Shown: positions 19,004 through 28,976, numbered from the stretch's first letter. The stretch is 64,000 nucleotides of DNA from Pedobacter sp. HDW13 (GCF_011303555.1 NZ_CP049868.1:310001-374000); one strand, 5' to 3'. The notes: generated by a model not told the origin, from the letters alone. Made by a program: numbers and translations.

Positions 19004-22000
19004 ATGACTGCACTAATTAAAACCATTTTCTTCTTTATTTTGATTTTATCACTGGGAAACGTGCAGGCCCAGAATTTAAAATTTAAACATGTAAGTGTAG
19101 AAGATGGCTTATCGAATAGCACCATCGAATGCATTTTTCAGGATCACCGGGGCTTTATCTGGTTTGGTACACGCGATGGGCTAAACAAATATGATGGCGG
19201 CCAGATTACTTACTACAAACACAGTAATGACACCAACAGCCTTAGCGATAATTTCATCAGATGTATATTTGAAGATAAAAACCATACCCTCTGGGTGGGA
19301 ACCTCCGATGGCTTAAATAGGTTTAATGCCGAGCAAAATAATTTTACCACTTACCGCACTAACGAAAAAAATGTTTTAACCAACAACTTCATTACCTCGG
19401 TTAAAGAAACCAGTAAAGGAATTTTAGTGAGTACTTATGGCAGCGGCCTTAACCTACTCAATGTAGCAAAGAACAGTTTTAGCAGATATCCATTTAAATC
19501 GACCGCTAAAGCGAGTCGAAAAGATTATATTAACGACCTTTATAGCGACACCAATGGAAATATCTGGATGGCAACCGATGCCGGCATCCATGTTTTAAAC
19601 CTTAAATCAGGTATATCGAGCCCAATAGACGGTTTAGAAAACAAAGTATTCAGGGCCATAAAAAAAGCAGCTGATAGTTCTTTTTGGCTGGCAACAGAAG
19701 AAAGCGGGTTGATCCATTACAACCCTCAAAATAATTTAATAAAAACTTACCAGCACCAGGAAACCAGCAAAAACAGTTTAGGGAGTGATCTGGTTAGGGC
19801 AATTGCTTTCGACAGGCAAAACAACATCTGGATTGGCGGCATTAATGGTGGTTTAGATCATCTGGACCCAAAAACAGAAACTTTTACCCATTACCAAAAC
19901 GAACCTGGCAACGCCTTCAGCTTATCGCAACGCACAGTTTCGGCCCTCTTTATCGATCGGCAGGAAAATTTGTGGATTGGTACCCACCGCGGAGGTGTAA
20001 ACCTGTATAGTCCGCAGGCTGACAAGTTTAAACTGGTACGCCAGGAACACAATAAAAACAGTTTAAGCTACAATGATGTAAAGGCTTTTCACGAAGACAG
20101 GGCCGGCAATATTTACATTGGTACTGATGGTGGCGGGCTCGACATCTACAATAAAGCAAACAAAACTTTTTCCCATTATCGCTATAATCCATTTAATGCC
20201 AGCACTATTGGAGCCGACGCTGTGCTCGATATCACCGAAAGCCAGAATGGTACTATATTAATTGGCACCTGGGCAGGTGGACTGAACCTGATGCGTGGCG
20301 ATGGCACTTTTACGCGTTTTAACCATAATCCAGCCAATTCGGCTTCTATCTCGTCAGATTATGTGCAGAAATCGTTTGAAGACAGCAATAAAAACATCTG
20401 GATAGGCACTTATTATGGTGGACTTAACCTTTTCGACCTGCAAACCAGACAATTTAAGCGAATAGAAAAAGGCCGGAATGGTACCCAGCTTATCGGAAAC
20501 AATGTGGTTTCGATTAATGAAGACCACTACAAAAACCTGTGGATTGGTACCGATGATGGCGGATTAAACTGCTACAACTTAAACACACAGGTATTTACAC
20601 ATTATTTTATGGGCAGTGGTAAAAGGCCCGATTTACGTGTAATCTTTATCGATAGCAAAGGAAATTTGTGGATTGGACAAGCGGGTTTATACCGCTTTAA
20701 TCGCAGCCAGAATAAATTCGAACTATATACCACTAAAGCAGGCCTCTCTACCGAATTTATTAAAGGAATAACAGAGGATGCCAAGGGCAATTTTTGGATT
20801 TCGACAGCAAAAGGGCTTACCCAATTTAACCCGCAAAACCATAGTTATAAAAAATACAATACCGGCGACGGCTTGCAGGGCCTCGAATTTGAAGCCAATG
20901 CTTATTTAAAAACCAAAAGCGGCGAAATGTTTTTTGGAGGCACCAATGGCTTTAATTCGTTTTTACCTGACGACATTAAAACCAATAAATTTATTCCGCC
21001 TGTTTACCTCACCGAATTCCGGATTTTTAACCAGCAGATTTTACCCAATATACCAGGATCGGTACTCGAAAACGAAATCAGCTATACCAAAGAAATCCAT
21101 CTCGACTACGATCAGGCTACCATATCTTTCCGCTTTGCAAGCCTAAATTATGTAGCCAACGAGAATAATAATTACGCCTATAAACTTGAAGGCGAAGACG
21201 AAAACTGGATCAATGTAGGCAATGCAAAACAAGCATTTTATACTAACCTCGATCCCGGAACCTATACTTTCAATGTACGGGCATCCAATAACGACAATGT
21301 ATGGAACAATACAGGTACTGCGGTAAAAATTGTAATATCGCCACCTTTTTGGGCCACTTGGTGGTTTAGGTTACTGGTTATAGCCACTACCCTGTATCTC
21401 ACTTATGCTGCATTAAGCTTTAAACGAAGGCTCGAGATCAGAAAAATCGAAGAAGAAAAAAGGGAGGAAATGCATCAAACCCAGCTCCAGTTCTTTACTA
21501 ATATTTCGCATGAATTCCGCACCCCACTTTCGTTAATACTCGGGCCAATAGAGCGTTTACTGAAAGAAGATACACAGGAAAGTTTCCAAAATTATTACCA
21601 AACCATACACCGCAACGCTAACCGCTTGTTAAGGTTGATAAACGAGTTGATGGATTTTAGAAAAACAGCTTCAGGAGCTTTAAAACTAAATGTAATTAAC
21701 GGTAATCTGAGTTTGTTTATCGATGAGCTTGCTGAAGAATTTTCAGAAATGGCAGCCGAAAAAGCAATCCGTTTTACGGTAGAAAAGGAAAGCCTGCCAG
21801 CCAATATCTGGTTCGACAGGCAGGTAATCGAGAAAATTATTCTCAACCTGATCAACAATTCGCTTAAATATACCAAATCTGGCGGTACGCTCAAGCTTCA
21901 GATTTTTACAGGTGAAGCAGCTTTAAAACCGACTTTTGAAAACCAACTGGTTGTAAAAAGCGAGTACCAAGCCAGTGCGTATATCTATATGCGTGTAATA

Positions 22001-23086
22001 GATAGCGGTATTGGCATTTCGAAAAGCTCTATCCAGCATTTGTTTGAGCGTTATTACCGCATTACTGAAACACATTTAGGCTCGGGTGTTGGCCTTGCCT
22101 TTGTAAAGAGCTTAACCCTCTTGCATAAAGGATTAATACAGGTATCGAGCGAGCGCAATGAGGGAACAGAAATTATAATTGGCATTCCATACAACCAGGA
22201 AGATTACAGTCCGGCAGAACAGTTTAGTCAGCATACAGAAGCGGGTGGTACCCGTTTAGAAAGCATCAGCTACCGCTCGGAAACAGAAATGCCTATACAA
22301 AACACAGTCAGCCCAGCAGCCGGTACCGAAACCCGCATTCTAATTGTAGATGATAACGACGAGCTGAGAACATTTTTAAAAGATACTTTAAGTCCGGTTT
22401 ATCAGATTAGTGAAGCCATTGATGGCCATACAGGACTGGAGCAAGCCCGGAAAGAGCTGCCCGACTTAATCATCAGCGATGTGATGATGCCCGGAATGAA
22501 CGGAACAGAATTTTGCCGTTTAATTAAGGATGATATTGAAACCAGCCATATCCCTTTTTTAATGCTTACCGCCAAAAATAGTTTAGAAGCCGAAATTGAA
22601 GGTGCAACATCAGGCGCAGACATGTATTTTACCAAACCCATCAATATTAATCTGCTTCAGTTAACTATCAAAAATATTTTTGAGCAGCGACAAAAACTGA
22701 AAGACCATTATTTAAAACATAAAGATACCGAACCCAAAACACTGGCCCATTCGGAAAAAGACAAGGCCTTTTTAACCAAATTACTGGCCATTATCGATGC
22801 TGAAATGATTAATCCTGAAATGGATATAGATTATTTGTGTAAGGAAATTGGCATGAGCAGAACCAAACTTTATCAAAAAATTAAATCAATTACCGGGCAA
22901 TCCATCGGAGAGTTTGTAAGATCGGCAAGGCTTAGAAAAGCCATCGAAATTATGAAGACTGAAGATGTACTGATGACTGAAGTAATGTACCGTATAGGGA
23001 TACAAACCCAATCGTACTTTACAAAGGCATTTAAAAAAGAGTTTGGGGTTACCCCAACGGGGTATTTGCAGAATTTAAAATCGTAG
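19004..23086 (+). CDS. hybrid two-component system regulator (HTCS)
   Basis: One-protein sensor and regulator that switches on the PUL when it binds a breakdown oligosaccharide in the periplasm. Order: signal peptide (to about 23); two seven-bladed Reg_prop propellers (about 25-690) with repeats such as NIWIGTYYGGLN; Y_Y_Y domain (about 700-775); membrane helix (about 781-805); HisKA with H836 in ISHEFRTP; HATPase with NLINNSLKYT and DSGIGIS; receiver domain with D1159 in LIISDVMMPG; and an AraC-type helix-turn-helix at the C-terminus (about 1250-1360). It is divergent from susC, the usual arrangement. Length and all catalytic residues are intact. Confidence 0.97.
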   Translation: MTALIKTIFFFILILSLGNVQAQNLKFKHVSVEDGLSNSTIECIFQDHRGFIWFGTRDGLNKYDGGQITYYKHSNDTNSLSDNFIRCIFEDKNHTLWVGTSDGLNRFNAEQNNFTTYRTNEKNVLTNNFITSVKETSKGILVSTYGSGLNLLNVAKNSFSRYPFKSTAKASRKDYINDLYSDTNGNIWMATDAGIHVLNLKSGISSPIDGLENKVFRAIKKAADSSFWLATEESGLIHYNPQNNLIKTYQHQETSKNSLGSDLVRAIAFDRQNNIWIGGINGGLDHLDPKTETFTHYQNEPGNAFSLSQRTVSALFIDRQENLWIGTHRGGVNLYSPQADKFKLVRQEHNKNSLSYNDVKAFHEDRAGNIYIGTDGGGLDIYNKANKTFSHYRYNPFNASTIGADAVLDITESQNGTILIGTWAGGLNLMRGDGTFTRFNHNPANSASISSDYVQKSFEDSNKNIWIGTYYGGLNLFDLQTRQFKRIEKGRNGTQLIGNNVVSINEDHYKNLWIGTDDGGLNCYNLNTQVFTHYFMGSGKRPDLRVIFIDSKGNLWIGQAGLYRFNRSQNKFELYTTKAGLSTEFIKGITEDAKGNFWISTAKGLTQFNPQNHSYKKYNTGDGLQGLEFEANAYLKTKSGEMFFGGTNGFNSFLPDDIKTNKFIPPVYLTEFRIFNQQILPNIPGSVLENEISYTKEIHLDYDQATISFRFASLNYVANENNNYAYKLEGEDENWINVGNAKQAFYTNLDPGTYTFNVRASNNDNVWNNTGTAVKIVISPPFWATWWFRLLVIATTLYLTYAALSFKRRLEIRKIEEEKREEMHQTQLQFFTNISHEFRTPLSLILGPIERLLKEDTQESFQNYYQTIHRNANRLLRLINELMDFRKTASGALKLNVINGNLSLFIDELAEEFSEMAAEKAIRFTVEKESLPANIWFDRQVIEKIILNLINNSLKYTKSGGTLKLQIFTGEAALKPTFENQLVVKSEYQASAYIYMRVIDSGIGISKSSIQHLFERYYRITETHLGSGVGLAFVKSLTLLHKGLIQVSSERNEGTEIIIGIPYNQEDYSPAEQFSQHTEAGGTRLESISYRSETEMPIQNTVSPAAGTETRILIVDDNDELRTFLKDTLSPVYQISEAIDGHTGLEQARKELPDLIISDVMMPGMNGTEFCRLIKDDIETSHIPFLMLTAKNSLEAEIEGATSGADMYFTKPININLLQLTIKNIFEQRQKLKDHYLKHKDTEPKTLAHSEKDKAFLTKLLAIIDAEMINPEMDIDYLCKEIGMSRTKLYQKIKSITGQSIGEFVRSARLRKAIEIMKTEDVLMTEVMYRIGIQTQSYFTKAFKKEFGVTPTGYLQNLKS

Positions 23087-23102
23087 CTGACTGTAAAAAG
23101 TA

Positions 23103-23133
23103 AAAAAGCCCTTCAATCCTGAGAGGGCTTTTT
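23103..23133 (+). terminator. terminator after the HTCS gene
   Basis: AAAAAGCCCT (23103-23112) pairs with AGGGCTTTTT (23124-23133), with the T run inside the right arm. It begins 16 bases after the stop. Confidence 0.85.
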
Positions 23134-23282
23134 CATAGTCGTCTATCCCTATAAGTAGGAACCCAAAACTAATTAATGCGTTTAATATTTTTGACTTCTG
23201 AATAAACTGAACAGAAAAAAATTTCTGCTAACGTTTACGGAATTTTATGCGTTCTAATACATTATAGCACTATTTAAAGCCA

Positions 23283-24173
23283 CTACTCTACTCCTCTAGC
23301 ATTTACATGTATGGTATAAATCGATTTCGAAGCCGTTATAAAAAGTATGTTTCTTTGCTTTCCACCAAAACAAATGTTGCCGCACCACTCCTCAGGTATA
23401 TTAATATGGCCAATTTGTTCGCCATTTGGCTTGTAAATATTTACGCCTTTACCGGTTACATAAATATTGCCTTCGGTATCGAGCGTCATGCCGTCAGAAT
23501 GTTGGTTTAAAATTAACGTTTGACCGGTTAATGATGCATCGGGTTCAATATTGTAACGGTAAGTTTTATTGGCTTTCATATCGGCCACGTACAAAAACTT
23601 GCCATCTGGTGTACCCACAATTCCATTCGGTTTTAATACATTATCGGCAACAACAATGGCTGTTTTCTTGCCTTTTGGTAGATAATAAACCCTTTGAGGT
23701 TCAATTTCAGGCGATTTCCGTGTCCAGTAATCACGCTGGTAATAAGGATCGGTAAAGTAAATGCCGCCTCTGGCATCCAACCAAATATCATTGGGGCCAT
23801 TTACCTTCTTACCCTCAAAATCGCTAAAAAGCACCGTAACCTTTTTATTTTTATCTATCTTCCAGATTTCGTTGTGCTCATCGGCGCAAACAATCAGGTT
23901 ACCCCTCTTATCAAAATAAGTTCCGTTGGTCCTACCCGATTTGTCCATGTACATGCTCAGTTTGCCATCCGTACCATATTTCCAGATTTTATCATTCGGT
24001 TGATCGGTAAAAAAAACATTGCCTTGCTTATCTACCGAAGCACCTTCGGTAAATTTAAACTGCGAAGAAACAAGCTTTAGGCTGTCCTGAACAAAAATCT
24101 GCTGCTTTGCACTTTGCGCAACTGCTGCTACACTAATGACAGAAAATGCCAGAGCGAAAAAATATTTTTTCAT
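23283..24173 (-). CDS. SMP-30/gluconolactonase family protein, periplasmic
   Basis: 296 aa with a signal peptide (VAAVAQ). Beta-propeller of the SMP-30/gluconolaconase/LRE group: EGASVDKQGNVFFTDQPND near residue 43, then GPNDIWLDARGGIYFTDPYY, KPNGIVGTPDGKFLYVADM and SDGMTLDTEGNIYV. Conserved Asn and Asp of the metal site (N in GPND, D in YVAD) are present. Such enzymes hydrolyse sugar lactones such as gluconolactone. It stands alone next to the PUL, but on the other side of the regulator; a link with galactose oxidation is possible but not shown. Confidence 0.88.
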   Translation of the reverse strand: MKKYFFALAFSVISVAAVAQSAKQQIFVQDSLKLVSSQFKFTEGASVDKQGNVFFTDQPNDKIWKYGTDGKLSMYMDKSGRTNGTYFDKRGNLIVCADEHNEIWKIDKNKKVTVLFSDFEGKKVNGPNDIWLDARGGIYFTDPYYQRDYWTRKSPEIEPQRVYYLPKGKKTAIVVADNVLKPNGIVGTPDGKFLYVADMKANKTYRYNIEPDASLTGQTLILNQHSDGMTLDTEGNIYVTGKGVNIYKPNGEQIGHINIPEEWCGNICFGGKQRNILFITASKSIYTIHVNARGVE

Positions 24174-24192
24174 TGATGATGATTTGATTTCC

Positions 24193-24225
24193 AGACCTTA
24201 CAGGTTATTAAAACCTGTAAGGTCT
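24193..24225. repeat. perfect 14-bp intergenic hairpin
   Basis: AGACCTTACAGGTT (24193-24206) and AACCTGTAAGGTCT (24212-24225) form a perfect stem around a 5-base loop. It lies between two minus-strand genes, 10 bases after the end of the ABC gene's stop region and before the SMP-30 start, and may separate their transcripts. Confidence 0.8.
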
Positions 24226-24234
24226 ATAAAAATA

Positions 24235-25995
24235 TTAACTTACCCGCTTTCCTTTGAGTAACATATTTAATGCATCGTTAAGCGTACCGGCCTTTTGCAC
24301 CTCGCCTTCATTCACAAAATAAATTTCATCAGCATTTTCGATCGTATTTAAACGGTGTGCGATAATTACCAATGTGGTTTCTTTTGATAATTTATTTAAA
24401 ATATCGCTCAAAAGTTGCTCAGTAATGGTATCGATATTTGCTGTGGCTTCGTCTAAGATCAGCAACTCTGGATTGCGCAAAACTGCACGCATAAAGGCTA
24501 TCAATTGCTTTTGGCCCAGACTTATACTATCCGATAGGGAGTTAATTGGTGTATTCAACCCCTCGTCAAAAATGGCCAGGAGGGCATTTAAATTGGCTCC
24601 TTCAATTATTTTTTCGAGCTCCCCATCACTTACATTCTGGTACTGGCTGTTGCCGTAAAGGATATTTTCTTTCACCGTTCCGGTAAATAAGAATGGTTCC
24701 TGTAAAATAAAACCAATTTTCTGTGTTCGCTCTGCAGCCGAAAATGAACGGATATCTTTGCCATTTAACAGCACAGTTCCTTTGGTAGAATCGTATAAAC
24801 GCGAAATTAACGAGGCCGTAGTGGTTTTACCGCCACCAGTTGGGCCGATTAAAGCATAGGTTTTGCCTTTCTCAAATTTGAGGTTAATGTTGTGCAAAAT
24901 CTCTTTCGATTCATCGTAAGAGAAATGCACGTTTCTAAATTCCAGTAAAGCATCACCGTTAACAGTTCCTTTATCTTCGATCTGCTTTAAATCACTTTCG
25001 AGCATTAAAATCTGCGAAATACGATCCCAACTGGCCATCGCTACCTGAAAGCTCGTCCATAGGGCTGCCAGTTGCCTTAATGGATTATAAAAGTTGGTGG
25101 TGTAGGCAATATAACTCACCAATAAACCCAGCGTAAAACTTCCGGTCGAAATTAAATAAATACCAAATAACAACGTAATCAGCTGTGCAGTGCTCGACAA
25201 CAAACCATAAACAGGTACAAAAATATTATTGGCTAAACCTGCTCCAATAGCAGTTTTATAGTTTTCTTTATTGGCCTCATCAAAACGTTTTCTGAAATAA
25301 TCGCGCCGGTTAAAAGCAATAATTACCTTAAAATTGTTCAGGCTTTCCTGAATTTCGGCACTCATACCGCCTACACTTTTTAAATTTTTGGCATTCCGTC
25401 TTTTTACCCAGGGTGATAACACCACCGTAAAAAGAACAATCCCTACTGCGGGCGAAAGTGTTGCTGCACCCAATTCGATGTTGATGGACAGCAGAAAAAT
25501 ACCCGCACCAATCATCGTTGCAATACTGCTGATAAACTGCATCAGCGACTGCGAAAAAAACTGATTTACTTTATCGGTATCGTTATTTACCCTCGAAATG
25601 AGATCGCCTGCCTTGTTTTGGTTAAAAAATGAAACCGGAAATTCCTGTAATTTATTAAAAATAGCATTACGTAAAGTGTACAACATCCGCTGGCCTACAC
25701 CGCCCATCAATTTTGTTTGGGTGTAGCCTGTAACCATTGCAACCATATACATGGCCAGCAAAATGCCTCCAAAAACGAGTACGCCATGAAATTGTTTGGT
25801 GCGGATGTAAGTATCAACCGTATGGCCTACCAGCAATGGTCCCAGCAGCAGCAAACCCGAGTTAATTAAAATAATAACAAGCGCCAGCCAAAGGTTTCTA
25901 CGCTCTGCCGAGATCAGTTTAAGCAGGCTATTAAGCGATTTAAAGGTCGATTGCTTCTCGCGCTTTTCGCTAAGCTGATTAAGATTGTAGTTCAT
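24235..25995 (-). CDS. ABC exporter half-transporter, canonical ATPase subunit
   Basis: 586 aa: six membrane helices (about 35-310) then an ATPase domain (about 345-575). Walker A is GPTGGGKTT, Walker B ends in LLILDEATANID with the catalytic Glu, and the H-loop is IIAHRL. The signature is not LSGGQ but SISLGQKQ. It overlaps the upstream half-transporter gene by 17 bases, so the two are translated together and surely form a heterodimer. Substrate (drug, lipid or peptide) is unknown. Confidence 0.93.
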   Translation of the reverse strand: MNYNLNQLSEKREKQSTFKSLNSLLKLISAERRNLWLALVIILINSGLLLLGPLLVGHTVDTYIRTKQFHGVLVFGGILLAMYMVAMVTGYTQTKLMGGVGQRMLYTLRNAIFNKLQEFPVSFFNQNKAGDLISRVNNDTDKVNQFFSQSLMQFISSIATMIGAGIFLLSINIELGAATLSPAVGIVLFTVVLSPWVKRRNAKNLKSVGGMSAEIQESLNNFKVIIAFNRRDYFRKRFDEANKENYKTAIGAGLANNIFVPVYGLLSSTAQLITLLFGIYLISTGSFTLGLLVSYIAYTTNFYNPLRQLAALWTSFQVAMASWDRISQILMLESDLKQIEDKGTVNGDALLEFRNVHFSYDESKEILHNINLKFEKGKTYALIGPTGGGKTTTASLISRLYDSTKGTVLLNGKDIRSFSAAERTQKIGFILQEPFLFTGTVKENILYGNSQYQNVSDGELEKIIEGANLNALLAIFDEGLNTPINSLSDSISLGQKQLIAFMRAVLRNPELLILDEATANIDTITEQLLSDILNKLSKETTLVIIAHRLNTIENADEIYFVNEGEVQKAGTLNDALNMLLKGKRVS

Positions 25996-27715
25996 AATTA
26001 CTGGTGCTCTGTTGTGAATTGTAAATCTGAACGTACTCAGGACTGCTTTTCAGTAGTTCCTGATGAGTTCCTTCTGCAATAATTTCGCCCTGCATCAGCA
26101 AGATTACTTTATCATAATGTTCAACAGAAGCTATTTTTTGAGTAACTGAGATAAGGGTTAAACCGGGATAATTTTGCTGGATATTTTCTAAAATCCGCTT
26201 TTCGGTATTGGTATCTACCCGGGCAGTAAAATCATCGAGCAGCAATACCTTAGGATTAAGTGCCAATGCCCTCGCCAGCATAATACGTTGTTTTTGTCCG
26301 CCTGATAGACTACTGCCCCGTTCGGAAATAATCGTGTTTAACTGATCGGGCAATGCCTCTACAAAATCTTTAAGTTCGGCAGTAGCAATGGCTTTAGCTA
26401 AAAACTCATCGGTAACGGTATCGCTAAAGGCAATATTTTCGCGGATACTCATGTTAAACATAATGCTATCCTGAAAAACAAAGCCTACCTGCTTGTGAAA
26501 CTCTTCCTGGTTGTAGTTTTTAATTTCATGGCCATCAAAAAGCACTTCGCCACTTCCGGGTTCAATTAAACCTGTTAAAATATATAGTAACTGTGTTTTC
26601 CCAGCCGCTGTAGGACCAATAATAGCCGTTTTGGAGCCCGCTTTGGCAGAAAATGAAACGGACTTTAAAATGGGTTTCTGCCCAAAATTTAAAGTAATAT
26701 TTTTGCCCTCTACTTCGCCTGAAAGTGTGGTGGTTAATGTACCCGGATGATTAATTTCTGCAGCATTTAATACAGTTTCAATGCGCTGATAAGAGGCTGT
26801 GGCTTGGGCAATAACATTACTCATGAAGCCAATAACCAAAATAGGAAAGATAATTAGCGACAGGTAACTGCTAAAAGCGGCAAACTCGCCCAGGCTCATT
26901 GAACCGGTGATTACAAAATGCCCGCCTAAAACCAGAATGCATAAACCCGATAAGTTAGAAACGAATATGATAATTGGAATTAATCCGGCAAACAGGCGCA
27001 GGATGGAAAGTCCTAAGTCCCTCGCTTTGGCATTTGCATCTAAAAACTTATTGTATTCAAGCTGTTGCGAGTTAATTACGCGGATTAAAGCAGAGCCTAA
27101 AATGCTTTCGCTAATTACCTTGTTTAACCAGTCGATTACTTCCCTGCTCTTTTTAAAAAGCACCCGTACTTTGCTCAGTACGAAGAAAAACGCTCCGCCT
27201 ATAATTGGTACAATAGCAATAACACATAATGCCAGTTTCCAGTTGATGATTAAAAGCAGAATGCTGGCACCAACTATTAAAAAAATAGAAGAACAGATGG
27301 AAACAATGGCCTGGGAAACGAACATTTTAATCGAATCGGCATCGGCAGTAAGATTGGTTAATAATTTTGAGGGGTTAGCCTGAATGATGTAAGCATGGCT
27401 CTGTCTCGAAATCTGATCAGAAAGCTTTGTCCTTAAATCGCGGGCAACCCTTTCTGATGCATAGGTTTGTACAATACTCTGTAAATAAGTAAAGATAAAA
27501 ACCAGTACAATGGCACCGGCAAATTGAATCAGGATCGGTTGGAGGTGAAATGTATTATTAGTGTAAGCGTCGATTCCGTGTGCAATGATTTTAGGTAAGA
27601 GCAGGTTTATACCATTACTTAACAGGGCAAACAGGATCAGCATTAATATTAAGCCCCTGTAATTTCCTAATAAACTAAAAATACTGGGCTTTTTGACTGC
27701 TTTGGGTTTTTCCAT
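25979..27715 (-). CDS. ABC exporter half-transporter, degenerate ATPase subunit
   Basis: 578 aa with six membrane helices and an ATPase domain. Walker A is GPTAAGKTQ and the signature is a normal SLSGGQKQR, but Walker B reads VLLLDDFTARVD (Asp in place of the catalytic Glu) and the H-loop His is Gln (VTQKIA). Together with the odd signature of its partner, this gives one consensus and one degenerate ATP site, the layout known from TM287/288 and BmrCD. It is the first gene of the pair; the start MEKPKAVKKP at 27715 is the first Met of the frame. Confidence 0.93.
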   Translation of the reverse strand: MEKPKAVKKPSIFSLLGNYRGLILMLILFALLSNGINLLLPKIIAHGIDAYTNNTFHLQPILIQFAGAIVLVFIFTYLQSIVQTYASERVARDLRTKLSDQISRQSHAYIIQANPSKLLTNLTADADSIKMFVSQAIVSICSSIFLIVGASILLLIINWKLALCVIAIVPIIGGAFFFVLSKVRVLFKKSREVIDWLNKVISESILGSALIRVINSQQLEYNKFLDANAKARDLGLSILRLFAGLIPIIIFVSNLSGLCILVLGGHFVITGSMSLGEFAAFSSYLSLIIFPILVIGFMSNVIAQATASYQRIETVLNAAEINHPGTLTTTLSGEVEGKNITLNFGQKPILKSVSFSAKAGSKTAIIGPTAAGKTQLLYILTGLIEPGSGEVLFDGHEIKNYNQEEFHKQVGFVFQDSIMFNMSIRENIAFSDTVTDEFLAKAIATAELKDFVEALPDQLNTIISERGSSLSGGQKQRIMLARALALNPKVLLLDDFTARVDTNTEKRILENIQQNYPGLTLISVTQKIASVEHYDKVILLMQGEIIAEGTHQELLKSSPEYVQIYNSQQSTSNYELQS

Positions 27716-27815
27716 TCAACGAAGTACCTTAAATTGTGGTGTTCAAATTTAACCCAATTATTTGACAAGAAATGATTAAATCAGTAAATTATTGAATGGG
27801 TGAATGCGCTAAGTG

Positions 27816-27884
27816 ATTGAAGGATTGAATGAGCGAATGTCTATGAAATCCCGCATTCAATCCCTCCTCATTCAATCCTTCAAT
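27816..27884. repeat. 18-bp inverted repeat between divergent genes
   Basis: ATTGAAGGATTGAATGAG (27816-27833) is repeated exactly in reverse at 27867-27884, 33 bases apart, with a smaller GAATG/CATTC pair inside. The surrounding sequence repeats ATTGAATG-like words. It is in the divergent gap between the ABC exporter and the S1 protein. Confidence 0.75.
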
Positions 27885-27924
27885 AATTCATATATTTAAA
27901 TCGGACTTAGCCTTTAAAGATTGT

Positions 27925-27932
27925 TACCTTTG
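27925..27932 (+). promoter_or_regulatory. -7 promoter element of the cvfB-like gene
   Basis: TACCTTTG matches TAnnTTTG. No clear TTTG is found at the -33 spacing. The implied leader is about 35-40 bases. Confidence 0.5.
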
Positions 27933-27974
27933 CAACGCAAAAGCCATTGAAGAAAATGGTTAAACCCACAAAAA

Positions 27975-28817
27975 ATGATTGAAATAGGAAAATACAACGA
28001 ACTAAGAGTATTAAGTAAAACCGAAGCTGGTTTAAATTTAACCGACGGCGACAAACTGGTTATCCTGCCCTATGTACATGTGCCCAAAGGGCTCGAAATT
28101 GGTGATAATATCTCTGTTTTCGTGTTTGTACAAAAAGATGGCCGCTTAACGGGGACCACACAAAAAGCCTACGCCGAAGTTGGTGATTTTGCTTTTTTAA
28201 AGGTTGTTTCTGACGAGGACGGTGTTTTTATGGATCTGGGCATTGATAAAGACGTGTATGTGCCCGACCGCGAGCAAAAAAGGCCAATGCAAAAAGGCTA
28301 TAAATATGTAGTTTATGTATATCTCGACGAAAATAACGATCGCTTACTCGCATCATCAAAACTATACGATTTTGTAGAGGAAGAAAATTTTGATTTCGAA
28401 GAAGGCGACGAGGTAAGTTTATTAATTACCGAAGAAACCGACCTGGGTTTCAATGCTATTATTAACAATACTTACATTGGTTTATTGTATCACAACGAGG
28501 TTTTTGATAATATCCAGATTGGCGATATGCGCAAAGGATGGATCAAAAAAATCCGTGTGGAAGGTAAAATTGACCTAACCTTACAGCCAAGTGGTTACGG
28601 ACACATTTTAGATTCGAAAGAAATGATTTTGGCCGCGCTTAAAAAGAGTGGTGGAATAATTGAACTGGGCGACAAAAGCTCTCCGGAAGAGATTTATCAC
28701 CGTTTCCAGATCAGCAAAAGTGCTTTTAAAAAAACCATTGGGTCTTTATATAAAGAGCGTTTAATTATGCTTTCTGATGATTCGATCAGGTTGTTAACTG
28801 ATGATGATGCAGAGTAG
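27975..28817 (+). CDS. CvfB-like S1 RNA-binding protein
   Basis: 280 aa of the CvfB/YitL family: an N-terminal S1-like region (KYNELRVLSKTEAGLNL), then two further S1-type barrels (GDFAFLKVVSDEDGVFMDLG near 74 and GDEVSLLITEETDLGFNAIINNTYIGLLYHNE near 145) and a C-terminal winged helix (SPEEIYHRFQISKSAFKKTIGSLYKERLI). In Staphylococcus CvfB affects virulence gene expression, and it binds RNA. Domain order and length fit well. It is monocistronic and ends in a long inverted repeat. Confidence 0.9.
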   Translation: MIEIGKYNELRVLSKTEAGLNLTDGDKLVILPYVHVPKGLEIGDNISVFVFVQKDGRLTGTTQKAYAEVGDFAFLKVVSDEDGVFMDLGIDKDVYVPDREQKRPMQKGYKYVVYVYLDENNDRLLASSKLYDFVEEENFDFEEGDEVSLLITEETDLGFNAIINNTYIGLLYHNEVFDNIQIGDMRKGWIKKIRVEGKIDLTLQPSGYGHILDSKEMILAALKKSGGIIELGDKSSPEEIYHRFQISKSAFKKTIGSLYKERLIMLSDDSIRLLTDDDAE

Positions 28818-28818
28818 T

Positions 28819-28890
28819 CGTCATTTCGACTGCAGTGCAATGGAATGGAGAAATCTAATAAAGATCTCTCCACTACATTCGAGATGACAG
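28819..28890. repeat. long imperfect inverted repeat after cvfB-like gene
   Basis: Left arm 28819-28856 starts CGTCATTTCGACTGCAGTG and ends GGAGAAATCT; right arm 28862-28890 starts AGATCTCTCCACT and ends TCGAGATGACAG. The arms pair imperfectly around a 5-base loop. I know this word (TCATTTCGA ... GGAGAAATCT) as a common dispersed palindrome in Bacteroidetes genomes. It lies between convergent genes and may stop transcription from both sides. Confidence 0.75.
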
Positions 28891-28904
28891 ATTATCTAAA
28901 TTCA

Positions 28905-28962
28905 GCCACGGAGACTCGGATTAACACAGATTAATTTTCTGTGCCTTCCGTGCATCCGTGGC
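28905..28962. repeat. GCCACGGA / TCCGTGGC inverted repeat
   Basis: GCCACGGA (28905-28912) and TCCGTGGC (28955-28962) bracket AACACAGATTAATTTTCTGTG, which contains its own CACAGA/TCTGTG pair. Related words (TTCCGTGCATCCGTGGCC) recur at 57702-57729, and ATCCGTGTTTATC-like sequence at 34915-34945. Confidence 0.65.
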
Positions 28963-28976
28963 CAAAAACCAGGTAA

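Noticed and set aside
26907..27383. 158-residue open frame antisense to the ABC exporter
   Set aside because: It lies wholly within a well-identified gene and has low-complexity, unprotein-like composition.
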